A stretch of 64,000 nt of DNA, taken from contig NZ_CAJGZM010000002.1 in the NCBI RefSeq assembly GCF_904846175.1, forward strand, positions 1-64,000, given 5' to 3'. Shown one piece after another: positions 33,647 through 42,840 of this stretch. The DNA comes from Psychrobacter immobilis (GTDB lineage: Bacteria > Pseudomonadota > Gammaproteobacteria > Pseudomonadales > Moraxellaceae). The translations under genes were made by a program, and so were the position numbers. Each line of letters starts with the position of its first letter. Position 1 is the first letter of the stretch. The notes beneath the pieces are model-generated. The model worked only from the letters and a program-made list of their open reading frames with translations. It was not told the DNA's origin and made no database searches.

Positions 33647-35260
33647 ATGAATGATATGTTTCAATCGCCCACACGTCGGCAACTGCTGTCAATGATTGGT
33701 AAGACCGCAGGAGCGACAGCAATGTATCAGGCAATGACCACATTGGGCTTTGCTTCTGAGTCTAGCTTTAAGCAAGAGATGAATTTAAAGGGTGCGCCTG
33801 CTGGTGCAAGCATTGTGATACTTGGCGCAGGATTGGGCGGGCTTACAGCTGCTTATGAGCTACGGAAGGCTGGCTATAAAGTCACTGTTCTAGAATTTCA
33901 AAATCGAGGTGGTGGTCGCAGTTGGACACTAAATGCTGGTGATAAATATACTGAGCTTGGTGGCGGCGAGGTGACTTGCGACTTTAAAAAAGGTAATTAC
34001 TTTAACGGCGGACCATGGCGGCTGCCGGTTCACCATTATGCCGTATTTCATTATTGTAAAAAATTTGGTGTGGCATTACAGCCCTTTATACAAACTAATG
34101 ACCGTGCCTATCTACACCGTACCAGCCATTTTAATGGGGCACCGCAGCGCTTAGGCGAGGTACAAAGCGACATACGGGGTTATGTCTCAGAGCTATTATC
34201 TAAAGCGGTAAATACCGGTAGCCTTGATAAGACAGTAAATAAAGAGGACAGAGAGAAGCTATTAGAAGGCTTAAAAGGGTGGGGCGTCCTTGATAATAAT
34301 TATCGCTATGTTAAAAGCCATGAAACCAGTAAGCATCGTGGCTATAGCGTTTATCCGGGTGGCGGCTTGATGCCTGATGCCAAACCCTCGACGCCAATAC
34401 CGATGAACAAACTATTAAATTCAGGCATGTGGTCAGATATTTATAGCAACTATACGATATATGACCATCAACCAGCCATGTTTCAGCCCGTTGGCGGGAT
34501 GGGAAAAATAGGTGATGCCTTCACTCACGAATGCCGAGATATGATTACGTTCAATGCTAAAGTCACTAAGATTTATCAAGATGAGAGCGGCGTCACTGTT
34601 GATTACGTCGATAGCAGCAGCAATAGTAACAATCCTGATGGCGCCACTAAAACCGTGCGCGCTGACTGGTGTATTTGCAATATTCCATTGTCGGTATTGA
34701 CCCAGATTGACGTTAACGTCTCAGCATCAATGAAGCAAGCGATGGCAGCGGTACCTTATGACACCTCTTATAAAGTAGGTTTAGAGTTCAAACGCCGCTT
34801 TTGGGAAGAAGACGAGTGGATTTATGGCGGTATCAGCTATACCGATATGCCAATCTCCCAAATCTCCTATCCCTCACACGATATGTTTACCACAGGCTCA
34901 GGGGTGCTACTTGGCGCCTATGGATTTGGGGAAGCCTCTTATAAATTTAATACCCTTAATCCAAAAGAGCGTATTGATTCGGCATTACAGTATGGCAAGC
35001 ATATTCATCCGCAATATACCAAAGAGTTCCGCTCTGGAACCTCGGTCGCCTGGCATCGTATTCCATGGTCGCTCGGTTGCTATGGTATCTGGAGTGAATC
35101 AAGCCGTGATCAGTACTACGATACGCTATGCGCGATTGATCACCGTATCGTGCTGGCAGGTGAACACTGCTCACATATCCCAGCATGGCAAGAAGGCGCA
35201 ATTTTATCTGGCATGGATGCCGCTCAGCGACTACATCAAAAAGCAAAAAAGCTCGGCTAG
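33647..35260 (+). CDS. Tat-exported flavin monoamine oxidase
   Basis: FAD-dependent amine oxidase of 537 residues. The N-terminus SPTRRQLLSMIGKTAGATAM carries a twin-arginine signal, so the folded flavoprotein is sent to the periplasm. The Rossmann motif GASIVILGAGLGGLTAAYEL (about residue 53) and GGGRSW FAD contacts follow, and the C-terminal FAD segment is VLAGEHCSHIPAWQEGAILSGMDAA. The substrate is not evident (amine or amino acid). Location between a tri-haem cytochrome and a monohaem cytochrome suggests it acts as a dehydrogenase feeding cytochromes and not only as an oxygen-using oxidase. Confidence 0.88.
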   Translation: MNDMFQSPTRRQLLSMIGKTAGATAMYQAMTTLGFASESSFKQEMNLKGAPAGASIVILGAGLGGLTAAYELRKAGYKVTVLEFQNRGGGRSWTLNAGDKYTELGGGEVTCDFKKGNYFNGGPWRLPVHHYAVFHYCKKFGVALQPFIQTNDRAYLHRTSHFNGAPQRLGEVQSDIRGYVSELLSKAVNTGSLDKTVNKEDREKLLEGLKGWGVLDNNYRYVKSHETSKHRGYSVYPGGGLMPDAKPSTPIPMNKLLNSGMWSDIYSNYTIYDHQPAMFQPVGGMGKIGDAFTHECRDMITFNAKVTKIYQDESGVTVDYVDSSSNSNNPDGATKTVRADWCICNIPLSVLTQIDVNVSASMKQAMAAVPYDTSYKVGLEFKRRFWEEDEWIYGGISYTDMPISQISYPSHDMFTTGSGVLLGAYGFGEASYKFNTLNPKERIDSALQYGKHIHPQYTKEFRSGTSVAWHRIPWSLGCYGIWSESSRDQYYDTLCAIDHRIVLAGEHCSHIPAWQEGAILSGMDAAQRLHQKAKKLG

Positions 35261-35357
35261 TCGGAGTGGTTGTTGATTAACGGCATTGATTGGTGGCGTT
35301 GATTAGTAAAAATGCTTAACTTAAATAGTGATAACAGTAATAAATTCAGAGGTCATC

Positions 35358-36014
35358 ATGGATATGAGCAAATCAAACCTACTTGCTGTGGCAATGATAT
35401 TAACTATTGGAGGCACAGTCGCGTTATCTGGCTGTAGTCAATATAAAAAAGACCAAACCGCTCATACCACAGCCACCCTTGCCAGTCAGCAACAAGCCAC
35501 ACAAATGGTCTTTGACAATCAAGCCAGTCGCAATAATGGTGCGTGGGGTGCCGTCTATATGACCAAAGAAGCGCTTAGGTCGCCAAGAGCTAATATCGTC
35601 GATATCAGCTCAATACCAACAATGACAGAAGATGCTAGCCTGAAAAAATGGCTTACAAAATTCGAAGGTAGCTCTGAAGGTAAAAAGGGCTTTATAACGA
35701 CCAACGGCAAAAAGCTCTATGACGATTCTTGTGCGGGTTGTCATATGCCAGATGGCAAGGGCGCACAAGGCGCTGGTTACTATCCGCCGCTTGCCGATAA
35801 CAGTAAGATGCAATCAAAATATTATATTATTAGTGTTGTGATGAATGGTCTACGCGGTATGCCTTCCTTTCACAGCATGATGAACGATGAACAAATAGCA
35901 GCAGTCACTCAATATGTGCATAGTGATCTGAATAAATTTACCGATAAAGTCACTGCTGCCAATGTCGCTCAGCTCCGTCATGATTTTCCACCGGGTTCTG
36001 ATCCTAGTGAGTAG
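35358..36014 (+). CDS. Monohaem cytochrome c lipoprotein
   Basis: Predicted lipoprotein of 218 residues. The lipobox LSGC (in IGGTVALSGCSQYKK) marks lipidation. A single CAGCH haem site lies in the C-terminal half, with a distal Met probably in GLRGMPSFHSMM. AGAGG precedes the ATG at 35358; the longer frame from 35328 would disturb the signal. As the last gene of the YceI-cytochrome-amine oxidase set, it is a likely electron acceptor or relay to a terminal oxidase. Confidence 0.87.
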   Translation: MDMSKSNLLAVAMILTIGGTVALSGCSQYKKDQTAHTTATLASQQQATQMVFDNQASRNNGAWGAVYMTKEALRSPRANIVDISSIPTMTEDASLKKWLTKFEGSSEGKKGFITTNGKKLYDDSCAGCHMPDGKGAQGAGYYPPLADNSKMQSKYYIISVVMNGLRGMPSFHSMMNDEQIAAVTQYVHSDLNKFTDKVTAANVAQLRHDFPPGSDPSE

Positions 36015-36230
36015 TTTAATTTTATAAGAAACGAAACTAAATGTATAAAAAGAGCGCCTGTTATCACGGCATTACCTAACTATTTATGTAATAAAAACTA
36101 AAGGTTGTATTAAGCGAAGTTTTATAATAAACCTCATTTGACAGTATGATAAATAGCAGTCTAGGATGGTTGATAGTACTTTGAAATCCTGACTGATTAT
36201 CTGCACTTGCTGTCTTTAAGGAATGATTTT

Positions 36231-36934
36231 ATGAAACATGTTACCGAGAAAATGCCTATCAAAGCTGGTAAATACGATAAAGTACCAGAAAATTATACTG
36301 GTACAGTCTATATTTGTCCGATGCATCCAGAAGTTAGAGATATTGAGATGGTAAAGCGGCGGGTTTTGTTTCGGTTACTGATCTGATTAAGCCAAGTACT
36401 GCTGATGCTATAAAACTGCTACGCGAGGCTAGGCTAAAAGTCGTCATGCTAACAGGAGATAACGAAAAAACCGCACAAGCTGTCGCCAATAAATTAGGCA
36501 TCGATGAAGTCCATGCCGATGTCTCACCAGAGGACAAAAACCGCATTGTTAAAGAGATGCAAGATAATGGTAAATTGGTAGCGATGGCAGGCGATGGTAT
36601 CAACGACGCGCCTGCACTGGCACAGGCTAATGTCGGTATTGCCATGGGTACAGGTACGGATGTGGCAATGGAGAGCTCAGGAATTACCTTGCTAAAAGGG
36701 AATTTAATGGGTATTGCTAAAGCCTATAAGCTTAGCCACGCGACCATGCGTAATATCAGACAAAACTTATTTTTCGCTTTCGTTTATAACGCGATTGGCG
36801 TACCGATTGCCGCAGGCGTGCTATATCCAGCGTTTGGTCTGCTGCTTAGTCCGATGATAGCGGCAGCGGCGATGAGCCTATCGTCAGTGTCGGTGATTGG
36901 GAATGCCCTTAGATTACGTCGCTTAGATTTATAG
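36231..36934 (+). pseudogene. Copper-type P1B ATPase, internal deletion
   Basis: The gene starts normally (ATG at 36231, AAGGAATG upstream) with the N-terminal metal-binding segment TGTVYICPMHPEVRD. After DIE it jumps, out of frame, to the late part of the pump: [54 protein letters not shown] and the last two membrane helices with a conserved C-terminal [15 protein letters not shown]. All of the central membrane helices with the CPC site and the DKTGT phosphorylation loop, perhaps 1.5 kb or more, are gone. No working pump can be made, although a C-terminal frame (36446-36934) stays open. Confidence 0.9.
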
Positions 36935-37142
36935 TTCTAATAACGGCTGACCTAACGTTTTTAATTAAACGGCGTTAATGTTTATAAATTACAGCAAGGG
37001 GCAATTAGCAATTAACAGGCAGAAAGTAACAGAAAGTTATATTATCCAGCTAAAATGGAAGCTAGCATTGCTTATCGTGCTTTTACTGGCGGTGCTAACA
37101 GGTAAATTTAGATAAATAATATCATAGGGATAAAAATACACC

Positions 37143-38147
37143 ATGGACTATAATCACCTACCTAGAGAGCCGTTAGGTTTTTTTCCAACCCCGTTAATTG
37201 AGCTGAAACGATTGAGTAAAGCCTTGGGCGGTCCCAAAGTTTATATGAAAAGAGATGACAATACGGGACTGGCATTGGGTGGCAACAAAACTCGCAAGCT
37301 TGAATTTATCCTCGGTGACGCGCTTGATAAAGGCGCTGATACCATCATCACCGCCGGCGCGATACAGTCAAACCATTGTCGTCAGACGGCTGCTGCGGCG
37401 GCGAGCTTAGGGCTGGAGTGTCATTTAGTCTTGGGCGGCGAAGAGCCGGAGCTGGCAAGTGGCAATCTGTTGCTAGATAAGCTATTCGGTTGTCATATTC
37501 ACTGGGCAGGCGCCAATCGCAAAGGCGAAGACATTCCTCGCATCGTTGAGCAATTAACCAACCAAGGTAAGAGTGTCTATGTAGTGCCGTACGGTGGCTC
37601 AAGTGAGCAAGGTGCGTTAGCCTTTGTAGAAGCGTTTAAAGAGCTAGAATCGCAGCGTCAAAGCATGGGTATCTCCTTTACCCATATCGTGTTTGCGTCA
37701 AGCTCTGGCGGTACGCAAGCAGGCCTAATGCTTGGCAACAAAATCTTTAACTCACCTTATCAAATCCTGGGCATCAATATTGATAAAGGTGAAACCGATA
37801 AAGTTTCTTTCGATGAATATACATTGGCGCTTGCTAATAAAACGGCAAAACTTATCGATGCAGATTACGAATTTTCCGCCTCAGATTTGATTCTTAACTC
37901 TGATTATGTTGGCGAAGGTTATGGCGTAGTGGGCGCATTAGAAAATGAGGCTATTGCTATGACTGCGCAAACAGAAGGGATATTGGTAGATCCTGTTTAT
38001 ACCGGTCGTGCGATGGGCGGGCTCATAGATATGATTCGTACAGGGAAAATCAACAAAACAGACAGCGTTTTATTTTGGCATACTGGCGGTGCACCGGCTT
38101 TATTTGCTTATGCCAACGAGTTGGATTTGGCGAAAAAAACCCAGTAA
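37143..38147 (+). CDS. PLP-dependent D-cysteine desulfhydrase family enzyme
   Basis: Fold-type II PLP enzyme of 334 residues in the D-cysteine desulfhydrase/ACC deaminase/L-cysteate sulfo-lyase group. The PLP Lys is in LALGGNKTRKLEF (about residue 49). AGAIQSNHCRQTAAAAASLG holds the substrate-carboxylate contacts, and SSSGGTQAGL binds the phosphate. D-cysteine desulfhydrase releases pyruvate, sulfide and ammonia; cysteate lyase releases sulfite. The sequence alone does not settle which. It stands alone, convergent with modB. No good ribosome site is visible. Confidence 0.85.
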   Translation: MDYNHLPREPLGFFPTPLIELKRLSKALGGPKVYMKRDDNTGLALGGNKTRKLEFILGDALDKGADTIITAGAIQSNHCRQTAAAAASLGLECHLVLGGEEPELASGNLLLDKLFGCHIHWAGANRKGEDIPRIVEQLTNQGKSVYVVPYGGSSEQGALAFVEAFKELESQRQSMGISFTHIVFASSSGGTQAGLMLGNKIFNSPYQILGINIDKGETDKVSFDEYTLALANKTAKLIDADYEFSASDLILNSDYVGEGYGVVGALENEAIAMTAQTEGILVDPVYTGRAMGGLIDMIRTGKINKTDSVLFWHTGGAPALFAYANELDLAKKTQ

Positions 38148-38208
38148 TATAGAAATTTAATTTCTTAAATAAGAAGTTTAAATTGTTATTAATTGATTAA
38201 TTAAATGG

Positions 38209-38925
38209 CTATGGGCGTTGATTAAGCCGGCTAACACTGGCAATCAGCGCTACCATAATAATACCCATAATGATAAGAATCCCCGACATCATGTGCGCTG
38301 CCTCATAATTTAGCGCTTCTACTTGCTCATATATCGCAATCGACACAACCTTGGTTTCACCTGAAATGCTACCACCTATCATAAGCACCACGCCAAACTC
38401 GCCAATGGTATGGGCAAAGCTGATTAAACTGCCCAAAATAATACCAATGCGCGCTTGTGGTAGAGCAACCCTTATAAAGCGTCTAAGACGGCTGGGCTCT
38501 AGTAAGCTTGCGACCTCCATCACGCTTGCTGGAATGCGTAAAAACTGCGCATAGACAGGCTGAATATAGAAGGGTAGGGAGTAGATAATAGAGCCAATAA
38601 CCAGTCCTTCAAAGGTAAAAACCAAGGGGCTGAAATTATGCTCGACAAGCCATTTACCAATACCGACGCTGGGGCTCAGTAGCAATAATAAATAAAAACC
38701 AATCACGGTAGGCGGCAGAACCAGTGGCATGGCAATGATGCCGATCAGCAAAACCTTAAGACGAGATACCGCTTGTCCACGACTGGGTTTGGCAAGCCAA
38801 TATGCCACAGGCGTAGCGAACAGCAGCAAACATAAGGTGGTGATAGCCGCAAGCTTGATGCTTACCCAAACGGGGCTTAGCATGTCAGCTATCAAAGATT
38901 GAGCAATCATAGCGTTACTTATCAA
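38209..38925 (-). CDS. modB: Molybdate ABC transporter permease ModB
   Basis: Inner-membrane permease of 238 residues with about five helices, partner of ModA. The EAA-type coupling loop is MEVASLLEPSRLRRFIRVALPQA with the invariant Gly region replaced by the usual ModB form, followed by LGSLISFAHTIGEFGVVLMIGG. It is the last gene of the molybdenum block. No modC ATPase follows (only 61 bp to the convergent D-cysteine desulfhydrase gene) nor lies elsewhere in the window. Confidence 0.92.
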   Translation of the reverse strand: MISNAMIAQSLIADMLSPVWVSIKLAAITTLCLLLFATPVAYWLAKPSRGQAVSRLKVLLIGIIAMPLVLPPTVIGFYLLLLLSPSVGIGKWLVEHNFSPLVFTFEGLVIGSIIYSLPFYIQPVYAQFLRIPASVMEVASLLEPSRLRRFIRVALPQARIGIILGSLISFAHTIGEFGVVLMIGGSISGETKVVSIAIYEQVEALNYEAAHMMSGILIIMGIIMVALIASVSRLNQRP

Positions 38926-39046
38926 CTGGCTTAGTCCATGCTAACCGTTTCATTTATCCTAACCGTCTACTTGTTGAGTTTATCTGCAAGTTTATCAATA
39001 AATGAATATATTTAGTTTATCAATCAATCAATCAATTAAAGCCACA

Positions 39047-39892
39047 TCAGTTCACTGCAAGATAACCTGCTTTAGAAAAATACTGCTGTCCAGCAGGTGA
39101 GCGCAAATAGTTCGAAAAATCTGTCGCGGCAGTATTATTATTAAGCACTATCCCATCTTGCAAAATAGCTGGGTAAGACTCTGGCGCTAACGTATAAAAC
39201 TGTTCAGGCGTGGCTTTAATCGCCGTCAGCTGTGATTGGGCAACAAAGCCATAATCGACATTGCCAGTATGGGCATATTGAAACGCTTGCCCAATATTTT
39301 CAGCTTGTATAATACGATTTTGCTCAGTGAGAGTGTCAAAGATATTTTGCGCCTGTAGATAGGCTTGTGCCGACTTGCCATAAGGGGCGAGTTCTGGATT
39401 GGCAATGGTGATTTTGCTGTCAGACTCATTCACTAATAATGCGTTTAAGCTAGCAGCGCTAAGGCCGTCAAGAGACTTGTTAACACTATATAGTGCTAGT
39501 TGACCTTGCGTATAAGTAAAGGGCTGATGGGTAGCTTCATCAGCAGAATTGGCGTTGTCTAACTTTTCTTTGGCAAGTTTGGCAGGGAATTCTTGATTGG
39601 CGGACAAAAATATATCATAAGGTGCGCCGGAGGTAATCTGCGCATATAGCTTACCTGAAGAAGCATAGCTCACCTCAATCTCTTGCGCAGGCAAGTTTTT
39701 ATCCATTTTATAACCCGCAATAATCTCAGGCAATACATCAGATAAGTTGGCAGCAGCAGCGATGCGCAGCGTTTGACTCTGCTCAGTAGTGTTGTCGGTG
39801 TCCGCTTGAATAGGCTGAGTGGTTTGCTCTTTGCTACAAGCAGTTAGCACTAATGCTAAGCAAACTGAGGTTATGGTTACTATTTTATTCAT
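39047..39892 (-). CDS. modA: Molybdate-binding protein ModA
   Basis: Substrate-binding protein of 281 residues for molybdate uptake. It has a lipoprotein signal (VCLALVLTACSKEQ, Cys19). Anion-site residues are in LRIAAAANLSDVLPEI (AAASL-type start) and VSYASSGKLYAQITSGAPYDIFLSANQ. The C-terminal half has YGKSAQAYL and GYVKDEG-like VDYGFVAQSQL. It supplies molybdate for the nearby cofactor genes and nitrate reductase. 121 bp separate it from modB. Confidence 0.93.
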   Translation of the reverse strand: MNKIVTITSVCLALVLTACSKEQTTQPIQADTDNTTEQSQTLRIAAAANLSDVLPEIIAGYKMDKNLPAQEIEVSYASSGKLYAQITSGAPYDIFLSANQEFPAKLAKEKLDNANSADEATHQPFTYTQGQLALYSVNKSLDGLSAASLNALLVNESDSKITIANPELAPYGKSAQAYLQAQNIFDTLTEQNRIIQAENIGQAFQYAHTGNVDYGFVAQSQLTAIKATPEQFYTLAPESYPAILQDGIVLNNNTAATDFSNYLRSPAGQQYFSKAGYLAVN

Positions 39893-39982
39893 TATTATGG
39901 CACCTTCCTATTATTGCTCGTTATTGCTCACTGTTATTGCTAAATGCTAGCTAGCGCTTTGAGCAGTTATTTGAATCGCATT

Positions 39983-40474
39983 TTAACCGTTATTACTAAG
40001 CCACTTAGAAGAATCATCTTGGTAATATTCTTGCTTCCAAACCGGAATGTCTGCTTTGATAGTATCTAATATCCAGCGGCAAGCGTCAAAAGCAGGATAG
40101 CGATGGGCGGAGACGACGCCAACCCAAACCGCCACATCGCCAATCTCTAACGCACCGATACGATGGATGGCAATGGCATGAGTAATCTCAAAGCGCTTTT
40201 TGGCCTCTTCGATAATGACGCGACCTTGATTGATGGCGAGGTCTTCATAACCATAATAGGTCAAACGATTAACGCTACTAGCATTATTATGATTGCGTAC
40301 CCGTCCCTCAAAGCACACAAATGCGCCGCAGCTGTCATCATCGAGCGTTTTTTTAAGGCGGCTTTCATCAATATCAGTATCTAACAGTGCAAAACCATCA
40401 CGTTCAGCGATGAGATACGCTTCATCGATGCTACGCTTGATGCTCATCGACTGGCCATGTACCGTGTCTGTCAT
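39983..40474 (-). CDS. moaE: Molybdopterin synthase large subunit MoaE
   Basis: Catalytic subunit of molybdopterin synthase; with thiocarboxylated MoaD it converts cPMP to molybdopterin. Conserved segments: GAFVCFEGRVRNHNN, AIHRIGALEIGDVAVWVGV, SAHRYPAFDACRWILDTIK and the catalytic PVWKQEYY near the C-terminus. Length is 163 residues. It lies next to moaD in the usual order. Confidence 0.95.
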   Translation of the reverse strand: MTDTVHGQSMSIKRSIDEAYLIAERDGFALLDTDIDESRLKKTLDDDSCGAFVCFEGRVRNHNNASSVNRLTYYGYEDLAINQGRVIIEEAKKRFEITHAIAIHRIGALEIGDVAVWVGVVSAHRYPAFDACRWILDTIKADIPVWKQEYYQDDSSKWLSNNG

Positions 40475-40536
40475 AACTATTTTCTCTATTTATTATTTTA
40501 AGATTATTAGCGATATAAATAAATATTTGGAGGGTT

Positions 40537-40815
40537 TTAACCGCCAGCGACCGGCGTGATAAAAACCACACTATCACCGTCATAAATCTCATCTGTCCAT
40601 TTAGCGAAATAGTCGTTTACTGCCACTCGCAGCTCTGATTTCGGACGGCTAAAGCGATGCTTTTGGCGCAGCTGCTCATACAGTTCGGTCAATGAAGTTG
40701 ACTGTGGCACCGTGATTTTTTCTTCATGGCAATTGGCTTCATCAGCCAAGCTGGCAAAGTATAAGACATTAATATTCATCGTGGCATCAGTATTGTCGTC
40801 GATTAAAGTGCTCAT
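40537..40815 (-). CDS. moaD: Molybdopterin synthase sulfur carrier MoaD
   Basis: Ubiquitin-like sulfur carrier of 92 residues. The essential C-terminal Gly-Gly is in VVFITPVAGG. The core starts INVLYFASLADEANC. The ATG at 40815 has GGAG a few bases upstream; the open frame runs four codons further but without a site. Partner of MoaE, whose gene follows 62 bp downstream. Confidence 0.92.
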   Translation of the reverse strand: MSTLIDDNTDATMNINVLYFASLADEANCHEEKITVPQSTSLTELYEQLRQKHRFSRPKSELRVAVNDYFAKWTDEIYDGDSVVFITPVAGG

Positions 40816-40875
40816 AGAAGTCTCCATTATTGATTCATTACTAAGCTTTTTATATATGGCGTTAATGAAGCTGAT

Positions 40876-41409
40876 TTACCCATGCTGATAGTCTGACTTA
40901 CCGCCAGTTTTTTTCAGTAGATGAATATTATCAATCACAATGTCATGCGAGATTGCCTTAGTCATATCATAAATAGTCAAGCAGGCAATACTAACGGCGG
41001 TTAACGCTTCCATTTCTACCCCAGTCTTATGAGTTACTTTGACAGTTGCGGTCACAGTGATACTGTTTTGGTCATCATCGTATGCAAAGCTTAAGCTGAT
41101 TTTATCTAAAGGCAGAGAATGACAAAGTGGAATCAGGTCATGGGTGCGTTTGGCTGCCATGATACCGGCAATATGAGCGGTCTGGGTGATGCTGCCTTTT
41201 TTGGTCATACCGTCAGCGGCTTTGATTTGCGTATAAATATCTGCAGGAAAAACGACCTGTCCGACTGCACAAGCTTCTCTGATGCTAGCTATTTTGCCAC
41301 TCACATCAACCATGGTGATATCACCGTCGCTATCTAAATGTGATAAGCCCGACTGCTTGCTTGACTGCTTGGTTAATTGGTTACTGTTTTTTTGACTGTC
41401 GCTATTCAT
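40876..41409 (-). CDS. moaC: Cyclic pyranopterin monophosphate synthase MoaC
   Basis: Second enzyme of molybdenum cofactor synthesis, converting the MoaA product to cPMP. Conserved blocks: MVDVSGK, KGSITQTAHIAGIMAAKRTHDLIPLCHSLPLDKI (with catalytic His and the PLCH motif), GVEMEALTAVSIACLTIYDMTKA and a final LLKKTGGKS. At 177 residues it has a slightly longer, Ser/Gln/Lys-rich N-terminus than E. coli MoaC (161). Confidence 0.95.
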   Translation of the reverse strand: MNSDSQKNSNQLTKQSSKQSGLSHLDSDGDITMVDVSGKIASIREACAVGQVVFPADIYTQIKAADGMTKKGSITQTAHIAGIMAAKRTHDLIPLCHSLPLDKISLSFAYDDDQNSITVTATVKVTHKTGVEMEALTAVSIACLTIYDMTKAISHDIVIDNIHLLKKTGGKSDYQHG

Positions 41410-41502
41410 TCTTTATTTCTCTTAAATGGCTAATTTTTCTTAAATACAGTGCTTCTTAAATGGCGGATTTTTATTAAAGCCTGTTTCTCTCAACCAAAGT
41501 TT

Positions 41503-42249
41503 TTATAAGTCGCCCAAAGCTAAACAAGCACGTACAAAATCTTTAGGCGTATTAAAATTGGTTAAATCTTGCCATGTTTTTATAAAAGGGACAGGCTGCA
41601 CAATCGGCTTAATAAACTTCATTACTTGCCGCTGTCCAGCGTCAATATAATGCTTTAACTCAGGCTCAATACTTAAACGATAAACGGCTAATAATGGGTA
41701 TAAATGCTCGTTATCGGTCAGGCAAATGACAGATTTGTCTGCAGCCTGCGTGATATAAGGTTTCAGTTTTTGCCATAAATAGCTGATAGGAATCAAGCTG
41801 TCACAGCTAATGACAATCAACCAAGATTGCTGCCAGTTTGCGTCTTTCGTTAATTGGTTTGAACTTGCCAAAGATTGCAGTGCTGCTTCAATCGCTACCA
41901 ACGCGCCGCCTGTTTCGATCTGCTCGTCATCATCACCATAAAGAGTATTGCTAGACAGATAATCAGCGATATGAATGATTGGCACTTGCTGATTATTGAC
42001 GATTAAATCCGGAGTGATAGTGAAACCACGCCCATTATCCGCAATCATGATAGGTAGATTGCTCATCATCGCGGCACTTAATTCAAGCGCCTGCCTAACA
42101 TGATAATCAAGCAAACGTTCGCCTGTTGGTAAGATAAGCTCAGCTTTTGGCGACCCCATACGTTTGGAGGCGCCACCTGCCAAAATCACGATACCTGCTA
42201 AATGACTGAGTTCATCTGTTTGGATTAAGCTATCCGCCACTTCAAGCAT
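41503..42249 (-). CDS. mobA: Molybdenum cofactor guanylyltransferase MobA
   Basis: Adds GMP to molybdopterin to form MGD, the form used by nitrate reductase. The nucleotide-binding start GIVILAGGASKRMGSPKAEL is clear. SCDSLIPISYL is the metal-site region and FNTPKDF a late conserved motif. At 248 residues it is longer than E. coli MobA (194), with an insert around residue 60-110. It starts 3 bp after the moaB stop. Confidence 0.88.
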   Translation of the reverse strand: MLEVADSLIQTDELSHLAGIVILAGGASKRMGSPKAELILPTGERLLDYHVRQALELSAAMMSNLPIMIADNGRGFTITPDLIVNNQQVPIIHIADYLSSNTLYGDDDEQIETGGALVAIEAALQSLASSNQLTKDANWQQSWLIVISCDSLIPISYLWQKLKPYITQAADKSVICLTDNEHLYPLLAVYRLSIEPELKHYIDAGQRQVMKFIKPIVQPVPFIKTWQDLTNFNTPKDFVRACLALGDL

Positions 42250-42252
42250 GAA

Positions 42253-42783
42253 TCAATCATGACCTGGGTTGGTGCGCATAAAGTGCGGCACAAAATTACA
42301 AGGACGCGTGCGGCTATCGAGCTGCTCTTGTAAGATACCTTCCCAAGCGGTGCGGCAAGCACCTGAAGAACCGGGTAGGCAAAAAATACCTGTGCCATTT
42401 GCCATGCCAGCTACGGCGCGAGATTGGATGGTAGACATGCCGATATCGTCTTTTGAGATTAAGCGGAACATCTCGCCAAAACCATCAACCGATTTATCAA
42501 ATAATACGCCGACTGCTTCTGGCATGCTGTCACGGATATAGAAACCAGTACCACCAGTAGTGATAATTGCGTGCACATCTGGGTCTGCAATCCAGCCACT
42601 GATAACAGCTCTAATTTTATAAATATCATCGATAATTAGCTGACGATCGGCCAGCTGATGACCTGCTGCGGTCAGTTGGTCGACCAAATACTGCCCTGAG
42701 CTGTCTTCTGCAAGAGTACGACTGTCAGAAACCGTCAAGATGGCGATATTAAGCGGGGTAAAGGGGGCTTGCAGCTTACTCAT
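42253..42783 (-). CDS. moaB: Molybdopterin adenylyltransferase-type protein MoaB
   Basis: MoaB/Mog-family protein of 176 residues that probably adenylylates molybdopterin before MoeA inserts molybdate. Conserved: ILTVSDSRTLAEDSSG, AIITTGGTGFYIRDSMPEA and FCLPGSSGACRTAWEGIL. Either MoaB or Mog would fit; MoaB is favoured by the start sequence and by the position among moaA/C/D/E. Confidence 0.9.
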   Translation of the reverse strand: MSKLQAPFTPLNIAILTVSDSRTLAEDSSGQYLVDQLTAAGHQLADRQLIIDDIYKIRAVISGWIADPDVHAIITTGGTGFYIRDSMPEAVGVLFDKSVDGFGEMFRLISKDDIGMSTIQSRAVAGMANGTGIFCLPGSSGACRTAWEGILQEQLDSRTRPCNFVPHFMRTNPGHD

Positions 42784-42840
42784 GGATGTTCCTTAATAAA
42801 TACGCTTGTTATGGAAATAAAAGTTTTTATTATTAATAAG

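Noticed and set aside
36446..36934. Intact 162-residue HAD-like protein
   Set aside because: It is the C-terminal piece of the deleted copper ATPase and continues upstream out of any start; treated as part of the pseudogene.
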